64,000 bases of DNA. Origin: Hyphomicrobiales bacterium (GTDB taxonomy: Bacteria > Pseudomonadota > Alphaproteobacteria > Rhizobiales > Rhizobiaceae). Position numbers and translations under genes: made by a program. The DNA lies in assembly GCA_900471925.1 (NCBI GenBank), contig UCGV01000010.1, forward strand, positions 201,257-265,256. Direction: 5' to 3'. Of this stretch, positions 36,785 to 45,244 are shown in pieces. Each line of letters opens with the position of its first letter. The stretch's first letter is position 1. The notes beneath the pieces were generated by a model. The model did not search any database. It saw nothing but the letters and a program-made list of their open reading frames with translations, and had not been told where the DNA came from.

Positions 36785-36821
36785 GTCGTTCCCTTATTCT
36801 TTTCTGCCTGATGATTGTTCT

Positions 36822-37577
36822 TCAGGCTTTCAGAGGCGTCGCGAAGGAGGCTGACGGGCGCCCCTCCGCAACGCGCGTCGCCTCCAGCGCCGCGATCTTT
36901 TCATCGATCTCGCGCCTGTCAATCATTCCGTTCGGATTGGCCCTGGTCGCCATGGTTTCGGCGACATGCATGTAGCGCTCCTGCGCAACCGCATAAAGGC
37001 GGCGCAGTTCTGCGAGCGGATCGGGATGATCGTCGGCCCGAATGCTGAGCCAGGGGTAATCCTGATCGCGATGGACGAGGAGAGCGGCGGATTGTTTGCC
37101 GCGCTTGTCGCCGCCGGCATCCTCGCCTGCTTGCATGGCTTCGAGCAGGCGTTCGATGAAGGGCTTGTCCATCGCTTTCTTGTAGGTGGCAAGCGTCTCG
37201 CCCACGACCTCTGGGCCGGCCAGCATGTTGCCTGCGACCGAGACGTTGTCATCGATCTGATGGCCGGCCCAGTCAATGCATTTCGCGCCGGTGAAGGCGG
37301 CGTTGCGGCCTTCGGCATCGATCAGATGAAGCTGCCGCTGGTCGCGGCCGGCGTCGCGGGCGGTCAGCTCCGTGATGATCTCATCCGGCGTCTTGCCGGC
37401 GGCCAGCAGTGCCAGCCCATCGGTGCCGTAGAGCGGACTGACGAAGGCCTGGGTGGCGACAGCGCCGATCCCGCCGCGGATATGGGGCACCAGTCCGCCG
37501 ACAGCAAAGAAGCGGGTGGCGACGGCGATGCCGAGATAGCCTGTCTTAGGATCGCGGGCGACGATGGACCAGGTCAT
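36822..37577 (-). CDS. DUF1028 family protein (Ntn-hydrolase-like)
   Basis: Protein of 251 residues of family DUF1028. The N-terminus is MTWSIVARDP, with Thr2 where an Ntn-hydrolase nucleophile would be exposed after Met removal, followed by the typical strand GYLGIAVATRFFAVG (about 13-27) and IGAVATQAFV (about 37-46). The reaction is not established; amide or peptide bond hydrolysis is a common suggestion. It lies two bases after the gamma-glutamyltransferase gene, so the two hydrolases are translated together and probably act on the same imported substrate. Confidence 0.85.
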   Translation of the reverse strand: MTWSIVARDPKTGYLGIAVATRFFAVGGLVPHIRGGIGAVATQAFVSPLYGTDGLALLAAGKTPDEIITELTARDAGRDQRQLHLIDAEGRNAAFTGAKCIDWAGHQIDDNVSVAGNMLAGPEVVGETLATYKKAMDKPFIERLLEAMQAGEDAGGDKRGKQSAALLVHRDQDYPWLSIRADDHPDPLAELRRLYAVAQERYMHVAETMATRANPNGMIDRREIDEKIAALEATRVAEGRPSASFATPLKA

Positions 37578-37579
37578 GA

Positions 37580-39364
37580 TTACCTCCCGATCGCATAGGC
37601 CTGCATGAGGCGCGGTGTGGCAGCCGCGCGCAGCAAGCCATCGACATCACGGCGAGCAGCAGTCAGGCGGCCGATGCTCCATGGTTCGGCGACGGTGAGC
37701 TTGTGGCCACGTGCGCGTAGATCGTCGAGTACTGCGGCGCTGAAATTGCCTTCAGCCATCAGGCCGCCTGGCTCACGCGTGCGTGGGTAGAAGGAGCCGG
37801 GGAAATGCGAGGTGTGGAAGAGCGGCTGGTCGATCGCCGCCTGCAGGTTCATCTTGTGGTGCACATAGCGCAGGAAGAAGGAAAGCTGCCACTGCTCCTG
37901 CTGGTCGCCGCCTGGTGTACCGAAGGCGAGTGTCGGGCGGCCTTCATAGAGAGCAAGCGAAGGCGTGAGCGTCGTGCGCGGGCGCTTGCCGGGAGCCAGC
38001 GAGGTCGGAAGGCCGGGTTTCAGCCAGAACATCTGGGCGCGCGAATTCAGGCAGAAGCCAAGACCCGGAATGATCGGCGAGGACTGCAGCCAGCCGCCCG
38101 AGGGTGTCACCGAAACCATATTGCCTTCGCGGTCGATGACGTCGATATGAACGGTGTCGCCGCGTTTTTCCGTCAGATGCGCCATGGTCGGCTCGTAGAC
38201 GGCGCCGGTCTTGGAATCGGCGCCCAGCATTTCCATCGTCACGTCATATTGCCGTTCGAAGCCCGGGAGCCTTCCTGGGCGCAGGTCGAGGGAGGCTTCG
38301 CCTGAGATCAGCTTGCGGCGCGCGGCAGCATAGGTGTCCGAGAGCAGGTGCGCGAGCGGCACGTCAGCGAAATTGGGATCGCCGTAATAGACTTCGCGGT
38401 CGGCGAAGGCGAGCTTCATGGCCTCGGTGACGGTATGCACGAAGTCGGCGCCATCGGGCGCCATCGCGGCGATATCCATACCCTTGAGGATCGACAGCGT
38501 CTGCAGGAAGACCGGCCCTTGGCCCCAGGGGCCGATCTTGGCGACCGTCCAGCCGTGATAGTCATAGGTCACCGGTTCTTCGATTGTCGCCGACCAGTTG
38601 GCCATGTCGTCTGCCGTCAATACCGCCTTGTGGCGGCTGCCGCTCGCATCCATCACCTCGGCGGTATCCAGATAGTTCGCTATCTTTTCGGCTACGAAGC
38701 CACGGTAGAAGGCGTCGCGGGCGGCCTCGATCTGCGCCTCGCGGCCCTGCTTTGCTTCTGCCTCCGAAATGATGCGTTTCCAGGTTTCGGCGAGAACCGG
38801 GTTTTTAAAGTTGGCATTCGGCTCGGGAACGGAGCCGCCCGGCACCCAGGTCTCGTAGGAGGTCGGCCATTCCTTTTCGAAGAATTCGGCAAGACCCTTG
38901 ATAGTGGCGGAGACGCGCGGCAGCATCGGATGGCCGTTCTCTGCGTAGTAGATCGCCGGCTCCAGCACGTCGCGTACGCTCAACCGGCCGTAATCGCGCA
39001 GCATCAGCATCCAGCCGTCGAAGGAGCCGGGAATGACGGTTGACAGCAGCCCATCGCCGGGGATCAGCTTCATGCCTTCGGACGTATAATGTTCGATGGT
39101 CGCACCTGCCGGTGCCGGACCCTGGGCACAGATGACCTCGACCTTATCCTTCTTCTTGGAATAGATGATCGCCGGCATGTCGCCGCCGGGGCCGACCAGA
39201 TGCGGCTCCAGGATTTGAAGTGAGAAGCCGGTAGCAACCGCCGCATCGAAGGCGTTGCCGCCCTTTTCTAGAATGCTCATGCCGACGGCCGAGGCGATCC
39301 AATGCGTTGAGGTAACGACGCCGAATGTGCCCAGAATTTCGGGGCGGGTCGTGAATGCGGTCAT
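37580..39364 (-). CDS. Gamma-glutamyltransferase-like Ntn-hydrolase
   Basis: Protein of 594 residues in the gamma-glutamyltransferase family. The autoprocessing/catalytic Thr is Thr404 in KRGDTVHIDVID, followed by NMVSVTPSGGW. The N-terminal half has ASAVGMSILEKGGNAFDAAVA (about 25-45), as in GGT proenzymes. No signal peptide is visible, so it is probably cytosolic and acts on an imported gamma-glutamyl or other amide; many such genes have hydrolase, not glutathione, roles. It sits between the permease and DUF1028 genes of a dipeptide-type import operon. Confidence 0.9.
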   Translation of the reverse strand: MTAFTTRPEILGTFGVVTSTHWIASAVGMSILEKGGNAFDAAVATGFSLQILEPHLVGPGGDMPAIIYSKKKDKVEVICAQGPAPAGATIEHYTSEGMKLIPGDGLLSTVIPGSFDGWMLMLRDYGRLSVRDVLEPAIYYAENGHPMLPRVSATIKGLAEFFEKEWPTSYETWVPGGSVPEPNANFKNPVLAETWKRIISEAEAKQGREAQIEAARDAFYRGFVAEKIANYLDTAEVMDASGSRHKAVLTADDMANWSATIEEPVTYDYHGWTVAKIGPWGQGPVFLQTLSILKGMDIAAMAPDGADFVHTVTEAMKLAFADREVYYGDPNFADVPLAHLLSDTYAAARRKLISGEASLDLRPGRLPGFERQYDVTMEMLGADSKTGAVYEPTMAHLTEKRGDTVHIDVIDREGNMVSVTPSGGWLQSSPIIPGLGFCLNSRAQMFWLKPGLPTSLAPGKRPRTTLTPSLALYEGRPTLAFGTPGGDQQEQWQLSFFLRYVHHKMNLQAAIDQPLFHTSHFPGSFYPRTREPGGLMAEGNFSAAVLDDLRARGHKLTVAEPWSIGRLTAARRDVDGLLRAAATPRLMQAYAIGR

Positions 39365-39385
39365 TTCATATGTCCTTTCGAGAGG

Positions 39386-40270
39386 TCATGCTTCGCGCGG
39401 ATCGAGCGCATCGCGCAGGCCGTCGCCCAATAGATTGAAACCGATAACGACGAGAAAAATGGCAATGCCCGGCCACATCGCCATCCACGGCGCCTGGCTC
39501 AGGAAGTTCTTGGCGACGTTCAGCATAGAACCCCAGCTCGGGGCCGGCGGCTGCTGGCCGAGGCCGAGGAAGGAGAGGCTGGCTTCGGCGATGATGGCGG
39601 TCGCAATTGTCAGCGTCGCCTGCACGAGGATGGGCGCGAGCACGTTCGGCAGGATATAGCGGGTGATGATGCTGAAGTGGCGGAGACCGATTGAGCGTGC
39701 GCCTTCGATATATTCCTCGGTCTTGACCGCCAGCACCTGGCCGCGCGTCAGCCGCACGAAGATCGGCATCGCCGAAAGGCCGATCGCAATCATCGCGTTG
39801 GTGAGGCTTGGGCCAAGGAAGGCCGCGAGCGCAATCGCGGTGATCAGGAAAGGCATCGCCAGGAAGGCTTCGGTGATGCGAGAAATGATCATATCGATCC
39901 AGCCGCCGAAATAGCCTGAAATCAGCCCGAAAGGCACGCCGATAACGACGGCGATCGCCACCGAAAAAACGCCTGCCATCAATGAAGCCTGGGCGCCCCA
40001 GATCATACGTGACAGGATGTCGCGACCGATATCGTCGGTGCCGAGCCAGTGGGCGGCCGACGGCGCCTTGCGGATCGTCGACCAACTCGTGGCGACCGGA
40101 TCAGGTAGCGGCAGCAGCGGGGCGATAATCGCGAGGATCGTGAAGAAGGCGATGATCGCCAGACCGACGAGCGCGCCCTTGTTGGCCTTCAGCTTGCGCC
40201 AGGCGCGGTTCGGCGAACGTTGTTCGGTCGAGGTCATGGGTGCGGCTGCAACTTGATCGATGGCGGTCAT
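39386..40270 (-). CDS. Dipeptide-type ABC transporter permease (DppC/GsiD-like)
   Basis: Inner-membrane permease of 294 residues with about six helices. The N-terminal OppC-type domain carries NKGALVGLAIIAFFTILAI near 30-48. The DppC landmark HWLGTDDIGRDILSRMIWGAQ (split; GTDDIGRD near residues 77-84) and the EAA-loop region GARSIGLRHFSIITRYILPN (about 187-206) are present. It overlaps the upstream permease gene by four bases. Confidence 0.94.
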   Translation of the reverse strand: MTAIDQVAAAPMTSTEQRSPNRAWRKLKANKGALVGLAIIAFFTILAIIAPLLPLPDPVATSWSTIRKAPSAAHWLGTDDIGRDILSRMIWGAQASLMAGVFSVAIAVVIGVPFGLISGYFGGWIDMIISRITEAFLAMPFLITAIALAAFLGPSLTNAMIAIGLSAMPIFVRLTRGQVLAVKTEEYIEGARSIGLRHFSIITRYILPNVLAPILVQATLTIATAIIAEASLSFLGLGQQPPAPSWGSMLNVAKNFLSQAPWMAMWPGIAIFLVVIGFNLLGDGLRDALDPREA

Positions 40271-41214
40271 AGCGAAGCCCTCATGCGCGGATTGAGAAGG
40301 ACATAGAGCACGTCGGCGACAAGATTCATCAGGATGAACCCGATCGCCGTGCAGATGACGACACCCTGGACCACGGCGTAGTCGCGGTTGAAGACCGCAT
40401 CGACGATGAGCTTGCCGAAGCCCGGAATGGTGAAGATCTGCTCGGTGAGAACGGCGCCGGCAAGCAGTTCGCCGAAGAGCAGGGCAGTCAGCGTGACGAT
40501 CGGCAAGACCGCATTGCGGAAACTATGCTCCAGCACGACAGAGCTTTCAGGCAGCCCCTTGGCGCGGGCGGTGCGGATGTAGTCGGCGCTCAAGACGCTC
40601 AGCATGGCCGAGCGTGTGTGGCGCATCAGCGTGGCGGCGAGCGCGTTGCCGAGCACGAAGGACGGCATCAGCATGGTCTCTATCGAGCGTATCGGATTGG
40701 AGAAGAAGGGCTCGTAGCCCGAGGCCGGCAGCCAGCCGAGATTTACCGAGACCAGCAGGATCAGCATGATGCCGAGCCAGAAGTTAGGGATCGACAGGCC
40801 CGTCAGCGCAATGAGATTGGCGAGATAATCGATGATGGTGTTTTTCTTGACCGCTGCCAGGATGCCCATCGGCACGCCGATGACGAAGGCAAAGATCATC
40901 GACATGATTGCAAGCTGGATAGTGACCGGCAGCTTTTCGGCAACGAGTTCGAGCACAGGCTGGTTGGTGCGCAGCGAAATACCCAGATCGCCCTGCAGCG
41001 CTGAGCCCAGCCAGTGGACATACTGGTAGGGGACGGGATCGTTGAGGCGATATTTTTCCCGCAGGAATTCCAGCACCTGCGGATCGCGCTCTTCGCCGGC
41101 CATGGCCAGAACCGGATCGCCCGGCAGGAGCTTCTGCAGCGAGAAAACGAAGATCGAGATGATCAGCAGGGTTGGAATGGCGACCAGCAGCCGCTTGGCG
41201 ATGAACCTATACAT
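40267..41214 (-). CDS. Dipeptide-type ABC transporter permease (DppB/GsiC-like)
   Basis: Inner-membrane permease of 315 residues with about six helices. It begins MYRFIAKRLLVAIPTLLII, the classical DppB start. The LLPGDPVLAMAG segment (about 29-40) and EAA region YIRTARAKGLPESSVVLEHS (about 210-229) are clear. It pairs with the downstream permease and is translationally coupled to it. Confidence 0.95.
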   Translation of the reverse strand: MYRFIAKRLLVAIPTLLIISIFVFSLQKLLPGDPVLAMAGEERDPQVLEFLREKYRLNDPVPYQYVHWLGSALQGDLGISLRTNQPVLELVAEKLPVTIQLAIMSMIFAFVIGVPMGILAAVKKNTIIDYLANLIALTGLSIPNFWLGIMLILLVSVNLGWLPASGYEPFFSNPIRSIETMLMPSFVLGNALAATLMRHTRSAMLSVLSADYIRTARAKGLPESSVVLEHSFRNAVLPIVTLTALLFGELLAGAVLTEQIFTIPGFGKLIVDAVFNRDYAVVQGVVICTAIGFILMNLVADVLYVLLNPRMRASL

Positions 41215-41235
41215 GGGCGCTCCGATAACATCAGC

Positions 41236-41262
41236 GGGACGCGACGAAGTTTGCCGCGTCCC
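41236..41262 (-). terminator. Intercistronic hairpin between binding-protein and permease genes
   Basis: GGGACGCG / CGCGTCCC stem with an 11-base loop in the 63-base gap after the binding-protein gene, no long T-run. Such stems often attenuate transcription or protect the upstream mRNA so that more binding protein than permease is made. Confidence 0.55.
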
Positions 41263-41277
41263 TCAACTGTCAGGCTA

Positions 41278-42786
41278 TCAGCCTTCCTTCTTCACGCCGA
41301 CGAGGCGGATCATGCCATCGGGCGAAGCAACGAAGCCGGTGATGTTCTTATGCAGCGCCCAGATCCAGGACTGGTGGCCCAGGAAAATGATCGGCAGGTC
41401 CTCATTCAGGATTGCGGTTGCGGCATCATACTTCTGCTTGCGTACGGCTTCGTCCGGAGACTGGCGCGCCTCGTTCAGCAGCTTGTCGACATCGGCATTG
41501 CAATATTTGCTGTCGTTCAGGCCGGCACCGCAGGTGACGAACTGCTGGATGTTGCCGTCAGGATCGACGCGGCCGGACCAGTCGGAGCGGCTGAGCTGAT
41601 AGTTGCCGGCGGTCTGTTCGTTGAGCAGCGTCGCAAATTCAGTCGCCTTCAGGGTCAGGTCGAAGCCCGCCTCGGCAACCATGGACTGAATGATCTGCAT
41701 CATCTGCATGACGACAGGGCTATTGGGAACCTGCATTTCGACCGGGATGCGGTCGAAGCCTGCTGCCTTGACGAGGGCCTTGGCTTTCTCGACATCGCGG
41801 GCCGGAACCGGAACGTCCTTGTCGAACCAGGGGCTGCTTGGCGGGAAGGGCTGGTTGCCGGCGACGCCGGTGCCTTCGAAGACGATCTGCATGGCGGCGT
41901 CGCGGTCGATCGCCAGCGAGAAGGCCTGACGCAGGCGCTTGTCCTTGCCCATCGGGTTGTCGGCGCGCGCGCCGTTGCCGATATTGGCGTAGATGCCGAG
42001 CCAGCCGGTGTTGACGACATCCGTATAGACGAGCTTCGGATCGCTCTTGACCGTCTCGGCGTCGGTCGCGGCCAGACGCTCGATCATGTCGAGGTCGCCG
42101 GAGCGCAGGTTGGCGAGGCGCACCGTCGAGTCCGGGATCGGCAGGTAGGTGATCTTGTCGATGAAGACATTATCCTTGTTCCAGTAGTCCTGGAACTTTT
42201 CGAGCACGATGCGGTCCTGCTGGACGCGCTCGACGAACTTGAAGGGGCCGGCGCAGACCGGATGGTCGCCGAACTTGGCGCCGAGTTCCTTGGCTGCCTT
42301 CGGCGAGACTATCATGCCGGCGCGGTCGGAGAGCTGCGCGAGCAGGGTGACGTCGGGTGCCTTCAGCGTGAACTTGACTTCATATTCGCCAGTGGCCTCG
42401 ACCTTCTCGACGGAGGTCAGCTCGCTCTTGCGGCGCGATTCCGGCAGGGTCATGTTGCGTTCAATGGTGGCAACGACGGCTTCGGCGTTGAAGGGCGTCT
42501 CATCCTGGAATTTCACGCCCTGGCGAAGCTTCATGGTGAGCGCCTTGCCATCGGCAGACCAAGCCCATTCGGTCGCAAGCTGCGGCACGATCTTCAGGTC
42601 GGGCGAGACATCGACGAGCTTGTCACACATCGCGGTATAAACGATACGGCCGACGAAGGTGCGCGACTGCGCGGGATCGAGCACGTCGGCGTCATCCTGC
42701 AGGCCAATCTTCAATTCGGTCGCGACGGCGGGAAGCGCAAAAAGCGCTGCCGCTGCGGCGGTGGTCAGCAATCTGGTAAATTTCAT
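41278..42786 (-). CDS. Peptide/amide ABC transporter, periplasmic binding protein (GsiB/DppA-like)
   Basis: Family 5 solute-binding protein of 502 residues with a Sec signal peptide MKFTRLLTTAAAAALFALPAVA-T. ADGKALTMKLRQGVKFQDETPF (split; KLRQGVKF near residue 76-83) is the family signature. I chose the start at 42786 because AGAGGAG lies at ideal spacing; a longer form from 42816 would bury the signal peptide. It is the first gene of the import operon (two permeases, two hydrolases, double ATPase). Substrate is probably a short peptide or gamma-glutamyl compound, inferred from the enzymes. Confidence 0.93.
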   Translation of the reverse strand: MKFTRLLTTAAAAALFALPAVATELKIGLQDDADVLDPAQSRTFVGRIVYTAMCDKLVDVSPDLKIVPQLATEWAWSADGKALTMKLRQGVKFQDETPFNAEAVVATIERNMTLPESRRKSELTSVEKVEATGEYEVKFTLKAPDVTLLAQLSDRAGMIVSPKAAKELGAKFGDHPVCAGPFKFVERVQQDRIVLEKFQDYWNKDNVFIDKITYLPIPDSTVRLANLRSGDLDMIERLAATDAETVKSDPKLVYTDVVNTGWLGIYANIGNGARADNPMGKDKRLRQAFSLAIDRDAAMQIVFEGTGVAGNQPFPPSSPWFDKDVPVPARDVEKAKALVKAAGFDRIPVEMQVPNSPVVMQMMQIIQSMVAEAGFDLTLKATEFATLLNEQTAGNYQLSRSDWSGRVDPDGNIQQFVTCGAGLNDSKYCNADVDKLLNEARQSPDEAVRKQKYDAATAILNEDLPIIFLGHQSWIWALHKNITGFVASPDGMIRLVGVKKEG

Positions 42787-42865
42787 TTCATTCTCCTCTT
42801 TATCTTTTTGTTTCACGTTTATCGTGTCGAGCCGGCGGTTATCTCCGCCGTGCCGATTTCCCCGG

Positions 42866-43591
42866 TCAGATAGTCTCCTTCTCGACCTCCGTTTCGCTGT
42901 GGTCGAGAGAGGTTATGCGGATCAGGCTTTCCTGCAGCGTCAGCAGGTGCTGACGCATCGCTTCGCCAGCTTTGGCCGGGTCGCGAGCGGCGATGGCATC
43001 GACAATGGCTGTGTGCTGGCCATAGGTGACCTCGCGCGTGCGGCTGGCGCTGCGGGCACGTTCGCGGATCGTCTGCCAGGCCTCGTCCTGGCGCACACGA
43101 TTGATGACGTCGAAGATGGTGAGGAAGAACGAGTTGCCGGCGCATTGGGCTATCTGGCGATGCAGCGCGCCGTCCCAGAGTTCGCGGCCGTCGGCATCAG
43201 TACTGCCGTAGATCTTCTTCACGAGATCATACATGCGCTCGATATCGGCGGCTTTGGCACGCATGGCCGCGAGTTGCGCCAGCTGCGGCTCGATGCGCAG
43301 GCGCACTTCCATGATTTCCATGAGGTCGGTGTCGGCGACGATGGAATCGACATGATCGCTCCAGCCGTCCGGCCGCTTGCCGGCAAAGGTGCCGGAGCCC
43401 TGCCGGCGCCAGATCAGGCCCTCGGCTTCGAGCACTTCGAGCGCGCGGCGAATGGAACGGCGGCTGACGCCGAGGATTTCAGAGAGGGTGCGCTCGGTCG
43501 GCAGCTTGCCATCGGCATCGAGACTATCCGACTGCAGGAGAGCTCTCAGCTTCTCCAGCGCATAGTTCGAATTGCCCTGCGTGTCGTCCAT
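42866..43591 (-). CDS. GntR-family regulator with FCD domain
   Basis: FadR-subfamily regulator of 241 residues: winged helix at about 10-72 (ERTLSEILGVSRRSIRRALEVLE region) and an all-helical FCD effector domain (about 90-220) with metal-site histidines likely in LHRQIAQCAGN and the region near GQHTAIVDAI. It lies directly upstream of the binding-protein gene on the same strand and so probably controls the operon. AACCAA/TTGGTT inverted repeats overlap its promoter. ATG 43591 is preferred over the in-frame TTG at 43606, which would sit inside the operator. Confidence 0.92.
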   Translation of the reverse strand: MDDTQGNSNYALEKLRALLQSDSLDADGKLPTERTLSEILGVSRRSIRRALEVLEAEGLIWRRQGSGTFAGKRPDGWSDHVDSIVADTDLMEIMEVRLRIEPQLAQLAAMRAKAADIERMYDLVKKIYGSTDADGRELWDGALHRQIAQCAGNSFFLTIFDVINRVRQDEAWQTIRERARSASRTREVTYGQHTAIVDAIAARDPAKAGEAMRQHLLTLQESLIRITSLDHSETEVEKETI

Positions 43592-43599
43592 CGCTGCCT

Positions 43600-43787
43600 G
43601 AACCAATTTACGATTGGTTCAGTGCAAACCAAATTCCCGTTACCGTCAAGCGCTTTTTTGAGCAGATAAATATCTGCCTATTTTTTCGCCGTGCAGCATG
43701 GTTTTGCGGCACGTGCGAAGGAGATTTGCACAATTTCGAACGTTCCGCACGCCCGGTGGACGCCCGGAACCAAAATGAAATTGGTTC
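43600..43787. promoter_or_regulatory. Operator cluster: GAACCAAT/ATTGGTTC inverted repeats
   Basis: A perfect dyad GAACCAAT-TTACG-ATTGGTTC spans 43600-43620. A single AACCAA follows at about 43626-43631, and a second dyad GAACCAA-N7-TTGGTTC lies at 43767-43787, just beyond the mlrC-like stop. The two dyads bracket the leader of the GntR gene. They probably bind this GntR protein, allowing looping or cooperative repression. Binding is not shown. Confidence 0.6.
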
Positions 43788-43792
43788 GATTT

Positions 43793-45235
43793 TTAGCGAT
43801 TCAGCGAACGCGCAGAGAGGAATGTCTGCGGCTCGAAACTGAAATCCTTGTCGAAAGGGTAGGTTGGATGCTGCTTGCGCAGGCGCGGCAGACGCTCGAC
43901 GAACTGATCTACCACGCCGGCGGAAAGCGCCATGAGGCTCGGATTGGCGATCGGCGCGATTTCCGGTGACAGGTAACCCGATTTGACGACGATGATTTTG
44001 GCTGCGTGCGGATCAAGTCCGAGACGGGTGAAATCGACGATATTGTGATAGGGGCGGCGCTTGGCGGACAGCACCAGGTCGACACCGCCGATGGAGACGA
44101 CAGCCTGGCGATCGGCAGCGTCAGCGGTCTCGTGCAGGAATTTCACCGTGAACTGGCCCGTGACCGGCTTGCTGCCTTTGGTATCAAGCGAGGCGCCGAC
44201 AGTCAGCTCCAGTGTCGCGCCGATACCTGCTTCGTAACATTTCTCCGTCGCAGCCTTATCGGCAATGCCGGCGAAGACTACGCCGGTGGCACCCTTGGCG
44301 ATGAGTTCGGCCAGAACATCGGCCCGGTCGCCGACACCACCGCCGGTCGGATTGTCACCGGATTCGGCAAGCACGACAGGGCCGGTTTCGCTGGCGACCG
44401 CCTTGGCGACGCATTCTTCGATAGAGCCGGTCTCGCAGCCGAAGACGAATTGCTCGCGTACATCCCAATAGGCCTTCGCGATACGCTTTGCCTCGCGTTC
44501 CAGGACGGCGCGATCTGTGCCGGTCATGATTGCCGCCGCAGTGGCGCGGGGTTCGTCGGCCCAGACATAGCCGACCATCAGTGAGGCATCCCAGACGCCA
44601 TCAAGCGCATCGATGCCGGGCAGTTCGGCATAGAGGCTCTTTGCCGGCTCATCGACTGTGCTGGTGCGTTCGCCCGGCAGGACGACGGGGATCGGCGCCC
44701 AAAGCAGGGTAGGCTTCACCCCAGTCTTCAGGCTGTTGACCAGCATGGTGACGGATCGGCGCATCGTCTCTTCGACATCGATATGCGGCGCGGTGCGGTA
44801 GGTGGAGTACATGTCGAGCGCATCGATGATGCGCTGGGTGACGTTGCCGTGCAGGTCATAACTTGCCGAGACCGTGCAATCGTCGCCGACGAGCGCGCGG
44901 GCAGCACTGATCCAGTCGCCTTCCGCATCTTCCATGCCTTCGACGTACATGGCGCCGTGCATCGCGAGGTAGAGGCCGTCGAGTGGCAGCAGGGGCTTCA
45001 GGCGTTCCAGGAATTCGGCTTTGAAAGCCTCATAGGTGTGGCGGGCGACCGGGCCGCCGGCAATGGCGCGCGCATGGATCGTCGGCAGGAATTCGGCGTC
45101 GTAATCTTTCAGAAACGCAAAATAGGGAGCGGCCAGCAATCCCTCACCGCGCACCACCCGGAAATCCTTCTCCTCGTTCAGGACGGGATTGTACGTGCTG
45201 CATTCGATGTGAATGCCACCGACGGCTATGCGCAT
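43793..45235 (-). CDS. M81 family metallopeptidase (MlrC-like)
   Basis: Protein of 480 residues of the MlrC family, zinc peptidases named for the microcystin-degradation enzyme that cleaves linear peptide products. Visible family segments are GGIHIECSTYNP (about 6-17), LAMHGAMYVEGMEDAEGDW (about 90-108), the likely metal-binding SYDLHGNVTQR (about 125-135) and HIDVEETMRRS. No signal peptide: cytosolic. It lies nine bases after the ROK regulator gene, so it is co-transcribed, and is flanked by two dipeptide-type importers, implying hydrolysis of an imported peptide or amide. Confidence 0.88.
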   Translation of the reverse strand: MRIAVGGIHIECSTYNPVLNEEKDFRVVRGEGLLAAPYFAFLKDYDAEFLPTIHARAIAGGPVARHTYEAFKAEFLERLKPLLPLDGLYLAMHGAMYVEGMEDAEGDWISAARALVGDDCTVSASYDLHGNVTQRIIDALDMYSTYRTAPHIDVEETMRRSVTMLVNSLKTGVKPTLLWAPIPVVLPGERTSTVDEPAKSLYAELPGIDALDGVWDASLMVGYVWADEPRATAAAIMTGTDRAVLEREAKRIAKAYWDVREQFVFGCETGSIEECVAKAVASETGPVVLAESGDNPTGGGVGDRADVLAELIAKGATGVVFAGIADKAATEKCYEAGIGATLELTVGASLDTKGSKPVTGQFTVKFLHETADAADRQAVVSIGGVDLVLSAKRRPYHNIVDFTRLGLDPHAAKIIVVKSGYLSPEIAPIANPSLMALSAGVVDQFVERLPRLRKQHPTYPFDKDFSFEPQTFLSARSLNR

Positions 45236-45244
45236 GGAAAAACC

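Noticed and set aside
34973..36811. Open frame of 612 codons on the plus strand
   Set aside because: Antisense to the double ABC ATPase, which has two full motif sets.
42833..42850. CGGCGG / CCGCCG hairpin after the GntR gene as a terminator
   Set aside because: There is no T-run on the minus strand directly after it, and the binding-protein gene follows on the same strand; read-through is more likely.
41014..42873. Open frame of 619 codons on the plus strand
   Set aside because: Antisense to the binding-protein and permease genes; no ribosome site or domain.
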